Shown: positions 45,060 through 53,403 of the stretch, piece by piece
Numbering within the stretch: the first letter of the stretch is position 1
Layout: each line of letters opens with the position of its first letter
Source: Frigoribacterium sp. Leaf186
GTDB lineage: Bacteria > Actinomycetota > Actinomycetes > Actinomycetales > Microbacteriaceae
Length of the DNA stretch: 64,000 bases
Direction of reading: 5' to 3'
Assembly (NCBI RefSeq): GCF_001423905.1
Contig: NZ_LMPQ01000010.1
Coordinates: 866,639 to 930,638, forward strand
Made by a program: the position numbers and the translations under genes
The notes under the pieces: generated by a model
The model's database searches: none
Told to the model about the DNA's origin: nothing
The model's input: the letters and a program-made list of their open reading frames with translations, nothing else

Positions 45060-46019
45060 ATGGCTTCCCGGGACGACAAGATCCGCTTCGACGCGCGCGG
45101 ACGCGAACTCGACGAAGCCGTCGAGATCCTGAGCGCCGGGTACCACGGTCGTGGCTTCCGCGTGACCCCCACCGAGGCCCCCTTCGCGTTCCGTCACACG
45201 ATCGTGGGCGACGGGGCGATGACCCTCCGCTCGACGATGTTCATGGGCCGGGTTGAGGGGCAGGCGGCAGCCGGTGAGGAGCACGTCGTGCACTGGTTGC
45301 TCGACGGACGTTCGACCGTCGACAACGGTCGCGACGAGGTGGCCGGCGCCGTCGGGCGTCCGATCCTCTTCCCCGAGGGGCGCGAGTTCGAGTTCACCAC
45401 CGAGGACGTCAACCAGAGCCTGTTGCACCTGTCGAAGGCCGTGGTCGACGAGGTCGCGGCCGAGCGGCACGGCATCATGCCCGGCTCGATCCGCTTCGAC
45501 CACGCCGCCCCGGTCTCGGCCGCGGCCGTGCAGGCCTGGCACGCGACCGTCCGCCTGATCGGCCGCACGTACCTCGGGTCGGGCGAGCCGAGCGACCTGA
45601 TGCGCACCGAGATGGCCCGGCTCGCGGCGAGCGCCCTGCTCGACACCTTCGCGCACACCTCGACCCCGATGCCCGCGGCCCTGCTCGCGCCGCGCAACGC
45701 GAGCCTGCGGCTCGCCGTCGAGTACATGCACGCCAGTGCGGACCTGCCCATCACGGCCTCCGACATCGCGCAGGAGGCGGGGCTCACCCCCCGAGGTCTG
45801 CAACAGGCCTTCAGTCGTCACCTCGACACGACGCCGACGGCCTACCTGCGCGAGATCCGGCTCGAGCGCGTGCACCACGCCCTGCGCGAGGCCGCCCCGG
45901 ACTCGACGACGGTCGCCGACGTGGCCCGGCACTGGGCGTTCGCCCACCTCGGCCGGTTCTCGGCCGCGTACCACGAGCGGTTCGGCGAGTACCCCCGCGA
46001 GACGCTGCACCGCGGCTGA
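45060..46019 (+). CDS. AraC-family transcriptional regulator
   Basis: A 319-residue activator. N-terminal ligand/dimer domain (about 1-190) and a C-terminal double helix-turn-helix (ITASDIAQEAGLTPRGLQQA; TTVADVARHWAFAHLGRFSA) ending FGEYPRETLHRG. Start is uncertain: ATG at 45060 begins the conserved part; GTG at 45042 has GGAG three bases upstream. Targets unknown; the upstream gene is the divergent glutathione peroxidase. Confidence 0.88.
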   Translation: MASRDDKIRFDARGRELDEAVEILSAGYHGRGFRVTPTEAPFAFRHTIVGDGAMTLRSTMFMGRVEGQAAAGEEHVVHWLLDGRSTVDNGRDEVAGAVGRPILFPEGREFEFTTEDVNQSLLHLSKAVVDEVAAERHGIMPGSIRFDHAAPVSAAAVQAWHATVRLIGRTYLGSGEPSDLMRTEMARLAASALLDTFAHTSTPMPAALLAPRNASLRLAVEYMHASADLPITASDIAQEAGLTPRGLQQAFSRHLDTTPTAYLREIRLERVHHALREAAPDSTTVADVARHWAFAHLGRFSAAYHERFGEYPRETLHRG

Positions 46020-46040
46020 GGGCGGCGGGGCCCGGGGCGT

Positions 46041-46068
46041 GAGGCGCGCAAGCAGCCGGGCGCGCCTC
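46041..46068. terminator. Hairpin between convergent AraC and lipid-kinase genes
   Basis: GAGGCGCGC (46041-46049) pairs with GCGCGCCTC (46060-46068), 10-base loop; the arms again contain the dispersed motif. Confidence 0.6.
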
Positions 46069-46080
46069 CTCGGGTCGGTG

Positions 46081-47001
46081 TCAGCGGCCGAGCGCGGCGT
46101 AGACGCGCAGCGCACCGGGCACGACCTCGACCGTGACCGGCAGGGGGCCCACGCGCTCGCCGTCGGCGTAGGCCGCGACGCCGTCCGCCTCGATGACGGC
46201 GCGGCGCACCTGGTGCACCGTGACGGCCGGGTGGCTCAGGTGGGTGCCGCGGAAGACGCTCGGGAACAGCCGGACGAACTGCCACCTCGTCAGGCGCTCG
46301 ACCACGAGCACGTCGAGCAGGCCGTCGTCGAGCACGGCGTCGGGAGTGACCTTCATGCCCCCGCCGAGCGACTGGCCGTTGCCGACCGAGATCAGGGTGC
46401 CCTCGACCGTCGAGACGACACCGTCGAGCTCGAGCCGGTACGAGATCTTCGGCAGGCGCACCAGTTCGATCGCCAGGGCCACGTCGTACCGTCGACGCCC
46501 CTTCGGCCAGCTCAGGCGGTTGGCCCGCTCGTTGACGACCGCGTCGAAGCCCGCCGAGACCATGCAGGCGAACCAGGTCGCCCGACCGTCGGCCTGCAGC
46601 ACGCGTCCCGCGTCGATGGTGGTCGGCTCGCCCTCGAGCAAACGGACCAGGAGGCGCGTGGCCGCCTCGGAGTCGTCGTGGGGCAGCCCGAACGACCGGG
46701 CCGTGTCGTTGCCGGTGCCCGTCGGCACCAGGCCCAGCGGCACGTCCGTCCCGGCGACGAGGTTCGCCCCGAGGTTGACCATGCCGTCACCGCCCACCAC
46801 GACGAGCGCGTCGGGCCGTTCGCGGTCGAGCTCTCGGCGGGCGGCGGCGACCAGGTCGTCGTAGCTCGTCTCGGTGAGCGGGACGACCGTGTGGCCGGCA
46901 GCCCGCAGGTCGTCGATCACCTTGCCCCCACGGCCGGACCGGCCACCGGCGGAGGCACCGGGGTTGACCGCCACGACCAGGCGGAGGGGCGTCGGGGTCA
47001 T
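46081..47001 (-). CDS. Diacylglycerol/lipid kinase (DagK-like)
   Basis: A 306-residue kinase phosphorylating diacylglycerol or a related lipid or sphingoid base. Motifs: VVAVNPGASAGGRSG, ALVVVGGDGMVN (catalytic GGDG), LGLVPTGTGNDTAR and the C-terminal beta sandwich ending AAYADGERVGPLPVTVEV. The ATG at 47001 is chosen because CATGAT sits seven bases upstream as a -10 for a leaderless mRNA; an ATG at 47013 is the alternative. Confidence 0.9.
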   Translation of the reverse strand: MTPTPLRLVVAVNPGASAGGRSGRGGKVIDDLRAAGHTVVPLTETSYDDLVAAARRELDRERPDALVVVGGDGMVNLGANLVAGTDVPLGLVPTGTGNDTARSFGLPHDDSEAATRLLVRLLEGEPTTIDAGRVLQADGRATWFACMVSAGFDAVVNERANRLSWPKGRRRYDVALAIELVRLPKISYRLELDGVVSTVEGTLISVGNGQSLGGGMKVTPDAVLDDGLLDVLVVERLTRWQFVRLFPSVFRGTHLSHPAVTVHQVRRAVIEADGVAAYADGERVGPLPVTVEVVPGALRVYAALGR

Positions 47002-47025
47002 GGGGACGATCATGCCAGCCGGGCG

Positions 47026-47165
47026 GGCGACGGGTGCGGGCGGCTGGCCGGGTCCGGGCGGCTGGCCGGGTGCGGGTGCGGGCGCGGGTGGGCCGTCGGG
47101 CGCGGGCAGGTCGCGGGGCGCGGGCAGGTTGTCGGGCGCGGGCAGGCCGCCGGGCGCGGCGGGCA
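47026..47165. repeat. Degenerate GC repeats upstream of the lipid kinase
   Basis: Imperfect tandem units of about 12-18 bp such as GGCTGGCCGGGT and GTCGGGCGCGGGCAG fill the promoter gap between the divergent lipid-kinase and membrane-protein genes. Confidence 0.7.
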
Positions 47166-47203
47166 TACTGGATGCTGACGACCTGACGAGAGGCACCCTC
47201 ACC

Positions 47204-47656
47204 ATGAGCAGCACCCACGGCACCACGACCACCGCGACCCCGGCCCCCTACGAGCCGACGATCCGCGAGTCGCCCAACCGCGGGGCCGGCCTCTTCGTCG
47301 GCACGGTCTTCCTGCTGCTCGGCGCCATCGGGTTCTTGGTCGAAGACATGGGCACGTTCTTCTCGACCCAGGGTGCGTCGCTCTGGTTCGTCTGGAACCT
47401 CAACCCGGCGCTCGTCGTGGTCTGGGTGCTGGCCGGTGCCGCCCTGATCATCGCCGGGGCGTCGTCGCGGGCGAGCGCCCGCTACATCAACACGTGGGTC
47501 GGCCTGATCTTCGTCGTGTTCGGCGTCGCCGGGTTCTTCCTCGAGGGCACCGACGTGAACTTCCTGGCCTTCAACCTCGGCGACAACATCACGCACCTGG
47601 TCGGTGGCCTCCTGCTGCTCGCGACGGCCGCGGGCGCCGAGCGCCGCCGCCGCTGA
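47204..47656 (+). CDS. Four-span small membrane protein
   Basis: A 150-residue protein with about four hydrophobic helices (GLFVGTVFLLLGAIGFLVED, LVVVWVLAGAALIIAGA, WVGLIFVVFGVAGFFLEG, HLVGGLLLLATAAG). The spacing and the GDNITHLVGGLLLL segment resemble DUF4383-type proteins. ATG at 47204 has GAGAGG upstream. Function unknown. The gap behind it holds the second TGCCTAGGCA array. Confidence 0.82.
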   Translation: MSSTHGTTTTATPAPYEPTIRESPNRGAGLFVGTVFLLLGAIGFLVEDMGTFFSTQGASLWFVWNLNPALVVVWVLAGAALIIAGASSRASARYINTWVGLIFVVFGVAGFFLEGTDVNFLAFNLGDNITHLVGGLLLLATAAGAERRRR

Positions 47657-47674
47657 GCCCGCGCCGCGCGCTCA

Positions 47675-47905
47675 CACCCCGCGAAGCGGCGGTCGGCGAT
47701 TTGCCTAGGCAGGGGTTCTGCGCCGGATGAGGGGGTGCTTCGCCGAGGTTGGGTGGTGCACCCCGCGAAGCGGCGGCCGGCGATTTGCCTAGGCAGGGGT
47801 TCTGCGCCGGGTGACGGGGTGCTTCGCCGAGGTTGGGTGGTGCACCCCGTGGAGCGGCGCTCAGCAATTTGCCTAGGCAGGGGTTCTGCGCCGGGTGACG
47901 GGGTG
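47675..47905. repeat. Intergenic array: three 84-bp repeats with TGCCTAGGCA core
   Basis: Within a 386-bp gap are three units with period 84, each with ATTTGCCTAGGCAGGGG at 47699, 47783 and 47867, preceded by CACCCCG...GCGGCG and followed by TTCTGCGCCGG. Outside the core and the flanking GGCGGTCxGCG and GCGCCG, the unit differs from the 94-bp array at 10470. Confidence 0.9.
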
Positions 47906-48000
47906 CCGCGCTGCCGGCAAGCCGCCCGGGTCGTGCGGGTCACCTGCACGTCCGCCGGGATCGACCCCGGGGGCTACCGGCACCGCGCCTCCGTGGCTAT

Positions 48001-48018
48001 GGTTAGGGTCACCTAACC
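48001..48018. promoter_or_regulatory. DtxR/IdeR-type iron box
   Basis: GGTTAGG-GTCA-CCTAACC, a perfect-arm dyad that fits the iron box core (TTAGG...CCTAA). It overlaps a -10-like TATGGT (47998-48003) and lies 25 bp upstream of the heme oxygenase, as expected for iron repression. Confidence 0.88.
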
Positions 48019-48042
48019 GAGGCCACCCAGGAGGTGCGCACC

Positions 48043-48687
48043 ATGAGCGTCGTCATCCCCTTCTCCGAGGCGGTGCGGGAGCGCACGGCCGAACGCGTGC
48101 CGGCCGACGTCGGCTGCTCGTTCATGACCGACCTGCTGATCGGCCGCGGCACGCGCGACGACTACGTGCAGCTGCTCGCCCAGCACTACTTCGTCTACGC
48201 CGCGCTCGAGGACGCCGCCGAGCGCTGGTCGGGTGACGCGGTCGTGGCGCCGTTCCTCGCCCCGGGGCTGACCCGGCTGCCGGCCATCGAGGCCGACCTG
48301 GCGTTCTTGCTCGGTGCCGACTGGCGGGCGCGGGTGGCCCCGCTGCCGACGACCCGCGCCTACGTCGACCGCATCGAGCGGGCGTCGACCTGGGCCGGCG
48401 GGTTCATCGCCCACCACTACACGCGGTGCCTCGGCGACCTGTCGGGCGGGCACCTGATCCGCAGCATCCTGCAGCGCCGGTTCGGGTTCGACACGAACGG
48501 CGTCGGGTTCTTCCTGTTCGCCGAGATCGCCGAGCCGAAGTCGTTCAAGACGACCTACCGCCGACAGCTCGACGCCGTCGCCTGGTCCGCCGCCGAGCGG
48601 GAGCACGTGCTCGACGAGGTCTGCGCCGCCTACCGCTTCAGCACCGAGCTGTTCGCCGACCTCGCCGCCGCGAAGGCCGCCGCCTAG
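48043..48687 (+). CDS. Biliverdin-producing heme oxygenase
   Basis: A 214-residue heme oxygenase cleaving heme to biliverdin, CO and iron for iron acquisition. Family blocks: LAQHYFVYAALEDA, FIAHHYTRCLGDLSGGHLIR (the distal helix GDLSGG) and KSFKTTYRRQLD. The ATG at 48043 follows CAGGAGGTG. An iron box overlaps the promoter, so it should be induced in low iron. Its stop overlaps the stop of the convergent helicase within a CTAG. Confidence 0.93.
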   Translation: MSVVIPFSEAVRERTAERVPADVGCSFMTDLLIGRGTRDDYVQLLAQHYFVYAALEDAAERWSGDAVVAPFLAPGLTRLPAIEADLAFLLGADWRARVAPLPTTRAYVDRIERASTWAGGFIAHHYTRCLGDLSGGHLIRSILQRRFGFDTNGVGFFLFAEIAEPKSFKTTYRRQLDAVAWSAAEREHVLDEVCAAYRFSTELFADLAAAKAAA

Positions 48688-50033
48688 CTCGCAGCGGCCG
48701 TGTCGTCGCCCGCAGCGCCCGCACCTTCGCCCGCACCGGCGTCCGCGGCGGCCCGGATGGCGGGCACGCGCGAGGCCTCGCTCATGAACCGGCGCACGTC
48801 GAGGTCGACGATGATGTCGGCCGGCCGCAACGGGCGCGACAGGTAGAGGCCGTCGAGCGACGTGATGCGGCTGAGCGCCACGTAGGTCTGGCCGGCGCTG
48901 AACACCCGCGAGCCGAGGTCGACGATGGCCCGGTCGTAGGTCTTGCCCTGCGACTTGTGGATCGTGACCGCCCAGGCGAGGCGCAGCGGGAACTGCGTGA
49001 ACTCGGCCACGACGTCTTTCTTGAGCTGTTTGGTGGTCGCCGAGTACGAGTACTTGTACTTCTCCCACACGACGGGCTGCACCTCGTGCACCTCGTCGTC
49101 GACCTCGACGAAGACGGTGTCGCGCACCCGGGTCACGACGCCCGTGGTGCCGTTCACCCAGCGCTGCTCGGAGTCGTTGCGGAGAAACATCACCCGCGCC
49201 CCGACCTTGAGCTCGAGAGCCTCGTCGGCCGGGTAGGCGCGCCCGCCGAACTCGCCGCTGACCTCGGCCTTCGCGGTCAGCACCTTGCCCGACAGGCGGT
49301 CGAGCTCGACCTTGTTGATGCGGTTGACGGTGTCGTTGCGGGTGGCGAGCGTGATGGCCCCGCCGTCGGTCGGCACCGGGCGGGCGCCGGCGGCGTTCAG
49401 CGCACCCGCGATCTCGGCCGTGACGCGACCGTGCCGCACGGCGTTCAGCATCTCTTTGAAGTCGCCCTCGGTCTGCCGGTGGATGAACGCGAGCTCGTAG
49501 ATGCGCAGGCTCGCCTCGGCCCACACCTTGGCGTCGAAGAACCACATCGACCGGTAGTTGTCACGGAAGTACTCGCGTTCTTCGGCGTCGCCCGGCACCG
49601 GCGGCAGCTGGTACGGGTCGCCGAACAGCACCACCTGCACGCCGCCGAACGGCTCGTGCTTGCGCTGGCGGGCCTGACGCAACGACCGGTCGATGGCGTC
49701 CATCAGGTCGGCGTTGACCATCGAGACCTCGTCGATGACGAGGGTGTCGATGGTGTTCAGCAGCTTGCGCAGCTCGGCGTTCTGCTCGATGTCGTGGTCG
49801 GCGATCAGCCCGACCGAGAGGCGGAACAGCGAGTGGATCGTCTGGCCGCCGACGTTCAGCGCGGCGACGCCGGTGGGGGCGCAGATGACGATCTGCTTCG
49901 AGGTGTTCCACGACAGGTGGTTCAGCAGCGTCGACTTGCCCGTGCCCGCCCGGCCCGTGACGAAGATGTGCTCGCGGGTGTTCTCGATCGCGTCGTACAG
50001 CGCCTGCTGTTCGGCGGAGAGGGCCACGCTCAC
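48684..50033 (-). CDS. Pif1-like DNA helicase
   Basis: A 449-residue SF1B helicase. Walker A GRAGTGKST (27-35), CAPTGVAALNVGGQTIHSLF (motif Ia), DEVSM (101-105), VLFGDPYQLPPV (motif III), and VTIHKSQGKTYDRAIVDLG plus YVALSRITSLDGLYLSRPL (motifs V/VI). GTG starts are possible at 50045, 50033 and 50027; GAAAGG upstream best fits 50033. It could unwind G-quadruplex or stalled-fork DNA. The C-terminus is Ala/Gly rich. Confidence 0.9.
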   Translation of the reverse strand: MSVALSAEQQALYDAIENTREHIFVTGRAGTGKSTLLNHLSWNTSKQIVICAPTGVAALNVGGQTIHSLFRLSVGLIADHDIEQNAELRKLLNTIDTLVIDEVSMVNADLMDAIDRSLRQARQRKHEPFGGVQVVLFGDPYQLPPVPGDAEEREYFRDNYRSMWFFDAKVWAEASLRIYELAFIHRQTEGDFKEMLNAVRHGRVTAEIAGALNAAGARPVPTDGGAITLATRNDTVNRINKVELDRLSGKVLTAKAEVSGEFGGRAYPADEALELKVGARVMFLRNDSEQRWVNGTTGVVTRVRDTVFVEVDDEVHEVQPVVWEKYKYSYSATTKQLKKDVVAEFTQFPLRLAWAVTIHKSQGKTYDRAIVDLGSRVFSAGQTYVALSRITSLDGLYLSRPLRPADIIVDLDVRRFMSEASRVPAIRAAADAGAGEGAGAAGDDTAAAS

Positions 50034-50135
50034 GACGACGAGCACCTTTCGAGGGGGGTGGGGGAGGGCACCAATCTACCCGCGACCGAGGCGACGCTCG
50101 GCTCTCCGTGACCCGCGCCTCCTATTGTTGTCGTC

Positions 50136-51149
50136 ATGTCGTCGTCTGTGGGGGAGGGGACGCGCCCGTCGCTCGGTTGGCCGTTCGTCGCCATCTGGGG
50201 CGGGGCGCTGCTCTTCGTGCTGATCGGTTTCTGGGTCACCGTGGTGGCCCTGAACGCCACCGTCTACAGCGCCGCCGGTTTCGCCCGCGGCTACGTGGCG
50301 GCCGTCGACCGGGGCGACACGTCGAGCGCGCTGACCCTCGCGGGCGTCACGCCGACCGACCAGCTGGCGGACTCGCTGCTCGAGGTGCCCTCGCTCGGCG
50401 GCATCGACGACGTGACCGAGGCGGGCGACGTCGACCTCGGTGACGACACCCACGCGATCACGCTCTCGTACTCGATGCAGGGCACGGCGGCCACCGCCGC
50501 GTCGCCGGCGCAGTCGCAGTTCGTCGTGCAGCGCGCGGGCACCCGGTTCGGGCTGTTCCACGCGTGGCGGTTCGTGCAGGCGCCGACCGCCTCGCTCGAC
50601 GTGACCCCGCAGCACGACGCCCGGTTCACGGTCGACGGCCGCGAGGTCACGACCGACGCCCCCGACGTCGCGACGCGGTTCACCGTGCTCGCTCCGTCGC
50701 GGTTCGAGATCGGGCACTCGTCGCGGTACCTCGAGGCGCCGACCGTCGAGGCCGACGTCGTCAGCGTGGGCGCGACCTCGGGGGTGTCGGTCGAGGTGCA
50801 GCCCCGCGAGGCGTTCGTCGAGGCCGTGCAAGACATGGTCGACCGTCAGCTCGACGAACAGTGCGTCACCCAGCAGGTGCTGCTGCCGGCCGGGTGCCCC
50901 TTCGGTCGCCAGGTCGACGACCGGGTCACCGACGACCCGACCTGGACCGTCCCCGAGCACCCCGTGGTCTCGATCGTGCCCGGCCCGTCGGGGCAGTGGC
51001 AGGTGCCCGGCGTGGCCGGCACAGCGCACCTCGTGGTCGGTGCCCAGTCGCTCTTCGACGGCCGGCGCTACACGATCGACGAGGACGTCCCGTTCACCGT
51101 CACCTACCTGATGCGCATCAGCTCGGCCGACGAGCTGACCTTCGAGTAG
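50136..51149 (+). CDS. Membrane-anchored protein of unknown function
   Basis: A 337-residue protein with one N-terminal helix (about 17-40, FVAIWGGALLFVLIGFWVTV) and a long extracellular beta-rich part (ARGYVAAVDRGDTSSALTLA resembles DUF4878/lumazine-type folds). CVTQQVLLPAGCPFG contains two cysteines likely to form a disulphide. The ATG at 50136 is seven bases after TATTGT, a leaderless start. Not recognised beyond this. Confidence 0.82.
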   Translation: MSSSVGEGTRPSLGWPFVAIWGGALLFVLIGFWVTVVALNATVYSAAGFARGYVAAVDRGDTSSALTLAGVTPTDQLADSLLEVPSLGGIDDVTEAGDVDLGDDTHAITLSYSMQGTAATAASPAQSQFVVQRAGTRFGLFHAWRFVQAPTASLDVTPQHDARFTVDGREVTTDAPDVATRFTVLAPSRFEIGHSSRYLEAPTVEADVVSVGATSGVSVEVQPREAFVEAVQDMVDRQLDEQCVTQQVLLPAGCPFGRQVDDRVTDDPTWTVPEHPVVSIVPGPSGQWQVPGVAGTAHLVVGAQSLFDGRRYTIDEDVPFTVTYLMRISSADELTFE

Positions 51150-51281
51150 GCCGACGCCCGCGGCCCGTCGGGCCGAGCGGAGGCGCAGGAGGCGCGGGTC
51201 GCGTCCCCCGGGCCGGCGGACGGAGGCGCGGGTCGGCCCGTCGAGAGGCCTCCGGTTCACGCCGTGGCCGTACCGACCGGC

Positions 51282-52289
51282 TCACGCCGTGGCCGCACCG
51301 ACCCGTTCGAGGTCGCGCACGTCGTCCACGCCGCCGAACGTCGCGCGGTAGGCGCGGGGCGTCGTGCCGAGCACGCGGGCGAAGTGGTGTCGCAGGACGG
51401 CCGCCGAGCCGAAGCCGACCTCGTCGGCGACCGCGTCGATGCCGAGCCCGGTGGCCTCGAGCAGCTCTTGCGCCCGCAGGAGGCGCTGGCGGGTCAGCCA
51501 CGACCCGGGCGTCGCCCCCAGCTCGGCCTTGAACCGCCGGGCGAACGTGCGCGGCGACATGTGCGCCCTCGCCGCCAACCCCTCGATGCTCAGGTCGTCG
51601 CGGAGGTGCCCGAGCATCCAGTCCGTCAGCGGAGCGAGCGAGTCGTCGACCTCGACCGGCAGGGGGGCCTTGATGAACTGGCTCTGACCGCCGTCGCGGT
51701 GCGGCGGCACGACCATGCGGCGGGCGATGACGTTCGCCGCGGCGGCGCCGTGCTCGCGGCGGACCAGGTGCAGGCAGGCGTCGATGCCGGCCGCGGTGCC
51801 CGCGCTCGTGATGACCCGACGGTCCTCGACGAAGAGCACGTCGGGGTCGACGTCGACGGCCGGGTGCTGTCGTTGCAGCGCGTCCGTGTACCGCCAGTGC
51901 GTCGTGGCACGTCGGCCGTCGAGCAGTCCGGCCTCGGCCAGCACGAAGGCGCCGCTGCAGACGCTGAGCAACCACGCGCCCCGGGCCTCGGCGGCGACGA
52001 GCAGCTCGCGCACGGCCGGTGAGACCACGTCGGCCTGGTCGGTCCGGTTCCACAGGGCGGGCACGCACACGACGTCGGCGTCGGCCGCCGCGGTCAGGTC
52101 GAGGTCGACCGTGATCGAGAAGCCCTGGTTCGTCCGCACGAGTCCCGGTCGCTCGGTCACGATGCGGTGCTCGAACGGAGGCGCGCCCTCGTCGGTCCGG
52201 TCGAGGCCGAACACCTCGCAGAGCACCCCGAACTCGAACGGCGCGACGCCGTCGGCGACGATCGTGGCGACGGTGCGGAACGGGGGCAC
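51282..52289 (-). CDS. GlxA-family AraC regulator with DJ-1/PfpI domain
   Basis: A 335-residue regulator. N-terminal amidotransferase-like domain (VATIVADGVAPFEFGVLCEV; LSVCSGAFVLAEAGLLDGR with the nucleophile-elbow cysteine) and C-terminal AraC helix-turn-helix pair (LSIEGLAARAHMSPRTFARR; GIDAVADEVGFGSAAVLRHH). The GTG at 52289 follows AGGAGA. Related proteins control amino-acid or amine catabolism. Divergent from the HD-domain hydrolase, a possible target. Confidence 0.9.
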   Translation of the reverse strand: MPPFRTVATIVADGVAPFEFGVLCEVFGLDRTDEGAPPFEHRIVTERPGLVRTNQGFSITVDLDLTAAADADVVCVPALWNRTDQADVVSPAVRELLVAAEARGAWLLSVCSGAFVLAEAGLLDGRRATTHWRYTDALQRQHPAVDVDPDVLFVEDRRVITSAGTAAGIDACLHLVRREHGAAAANVIARRMVVPPHRDGGQSQFIKAPLPVEVDDSLAPLTDWMLGHLRDDLSIEGLAARAHMSPRTFARRFKAELGATPGSWLTRQRLLRAQELLEATGLGIDAVADEVGFGSAAVLRHHFARVLGTTPRAYRATFGGVDDVRDLERVGAATA

Positions 52290-52320
52290 GGGGTCTCCTG
52301 GGGATGGGTCGAGCCGCACG

Positions 52321-52380
52321 CCGCCACGAGATGGACACAGCGCCACGTTTTCTCGTGGCGTCGTGTCCACTTCGTGGCGG
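52321..52380. repeat. Palindromic element E4 (19-bp-period type)
   Basis: CGCCACG at 52322 and 52341, CGTGGCG at 52354 and 52373, both pairs 19 bp apart, loop TTTTCT. Middle stems TGGACAC/GTGTCCA and outer stems CCGCCACGA/TCGTGGCGG are perfect. Lies between the divergent GlxA-type and HD genes, about 30 bp upstream of the former. Confidence 0.88.
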
Positions 52381-52537
52381 TGTGGCGTGTGGCGGTGTGG
52401 GCGAGGGTGGCGGGGTGGCGGGACGGCGGTGTGCTGGAACGGGCGGGGGTGGCGGGCTTCGAGCGTGGCGGGATGTCGACGAGTGGTGGCCAGACTGCCA
52501 CTCGTGGCCGGTGCTGTCCACCCGTAGGGTTCGTGCC

Positions 52538-53164
52538 ATGAGCACCGCGCCCCGACCGACCGCCGCCGTCCTCGACGAGTTGCTCGCGCCTCCTTCGCCG
52601 GTCGCCTCACGCGCCCTCGAGGCCGCCGCGGTCGTGTCGAGCCCGGCCCTGCTGGCGCACAGCCGGCGGTCGGCGGCGCTCGCCGTCGACCTCGGACGCC
52701 GCGAGGGGCTGACGTTCGACCACGAGCTGCTGTTCGTGGCGGCGGCGCTGCACGACGTGGGACTCGCGGGCCCGTTCGACAGCCATGCCGAGCCGTTCGA
52801 GCGGGCCGGGGCGGAGGTCGCGCGGGTCTTCGCGTCCGGGGCGGGTTGGTCGGCCGATATGGGGCAGAGGCTCGTCGACGTGATCGTGCGGCACGCCTGG
52901 CCCGCGGTCTCGGCGGCCCTCGACGTCGAAGGGCACCTGCTCGAGCGGGCGACGAGCCTCGACGTGTCGGGGGTGGGCGTCGACGACTGGCCGGCCGGGC
53001 TCGTCGCGGCCCTCGTCGACCGCGTGCCTCGCGACGGCTTCGGCGTCGAGTTCGGCGGGCTGATGTCGACGCAGGCCCATCGCAAGCCCGGGTCGGAGGC
53101 CGCGCGGACCATCCGCGCGGGCATGCGCGACCGGATCGCGGCGAACCCGCTCGACCGGCTCTGA
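52538..53164 (+). CDS. HD-domain hydrolase (cyanamide-hydratase-like)
   Basis: A 208-residue metal hydrolase. LAHSRRSAALAVDLGRREGL then LLFVAAALHDVGLAGPFD gives the H...HD metal site; the helix WPAGLVAALVDRVPRDGFG and CYANAMIDE-type length fit the Ddi2/cyanamide hydratase branch of HD proteins. The ATG at 52538 is seven bases after TAGGGT, a leaderless start. Substrate unknown. Confidence 0.85.
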   Translation: MSTAPRPTAAVLDELLAPPSPVASRALEAAAVVSSPALLAHSRRSAALAVDLGRREGLTFDHELLFVAAALHDVGLAGPFDSHAEPFERAGAEVARVFASGAGWSADMGQRLVDVIVRHAWPAVSAALDVEGHLLERATSLDVSGVGVDDWPAGLVAALVDRVPRDGFGVEFGGLMSTQAHRKPGSEAARTIRAGMRDRIAANPLDRL

Positions 53165-53239
53165 CCCGCGCGCCGGCTGCAACCCGCGCGCGGGCTCCGA
53201 GCGCGCGCCGGCTCTGACCCGCGCGCCGGGCGCGTGCCT

Positions 53240-53311
53240 CGGGTCGCACCACGCTCGCGTCGTCGAACCACCCTCCTGCGTGGTTCGACGACGCGACGGT
53301 GGTGCGACCCG
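53240..53311. repeat. Palindromic element E5 (19-bp-period type)
   Basis: ACCAC at 53248 and 53267, GTGGT at 53280 and 53299, each pair 19 bp apart. Outer stem CGGGTCGCACCAC and inner stem GCGTCGTCGAACCAC both pair perfectly with their complements around an 8-base loop; 72 bp in all. Between the HD and LacI genes. Confidence 0.9.
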
Positions 53312-53403
53312 TCTCGGGCGGCGCCTGCGCGGCACCTGCGGGGCACCCGTGCGGCACCCGCGCTGCACCGCGGCCCCCGAGGCGCCGCTGCCATACTGTG
53401 CCC

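Noticed and set aside
47675..47905. Possible CRISPR array or tandem ncRNA genes
   Set aside because: Spacers between the 17-mers are near-identical, unlike CRISPR; no promoter or terminator signals specific to each unit.
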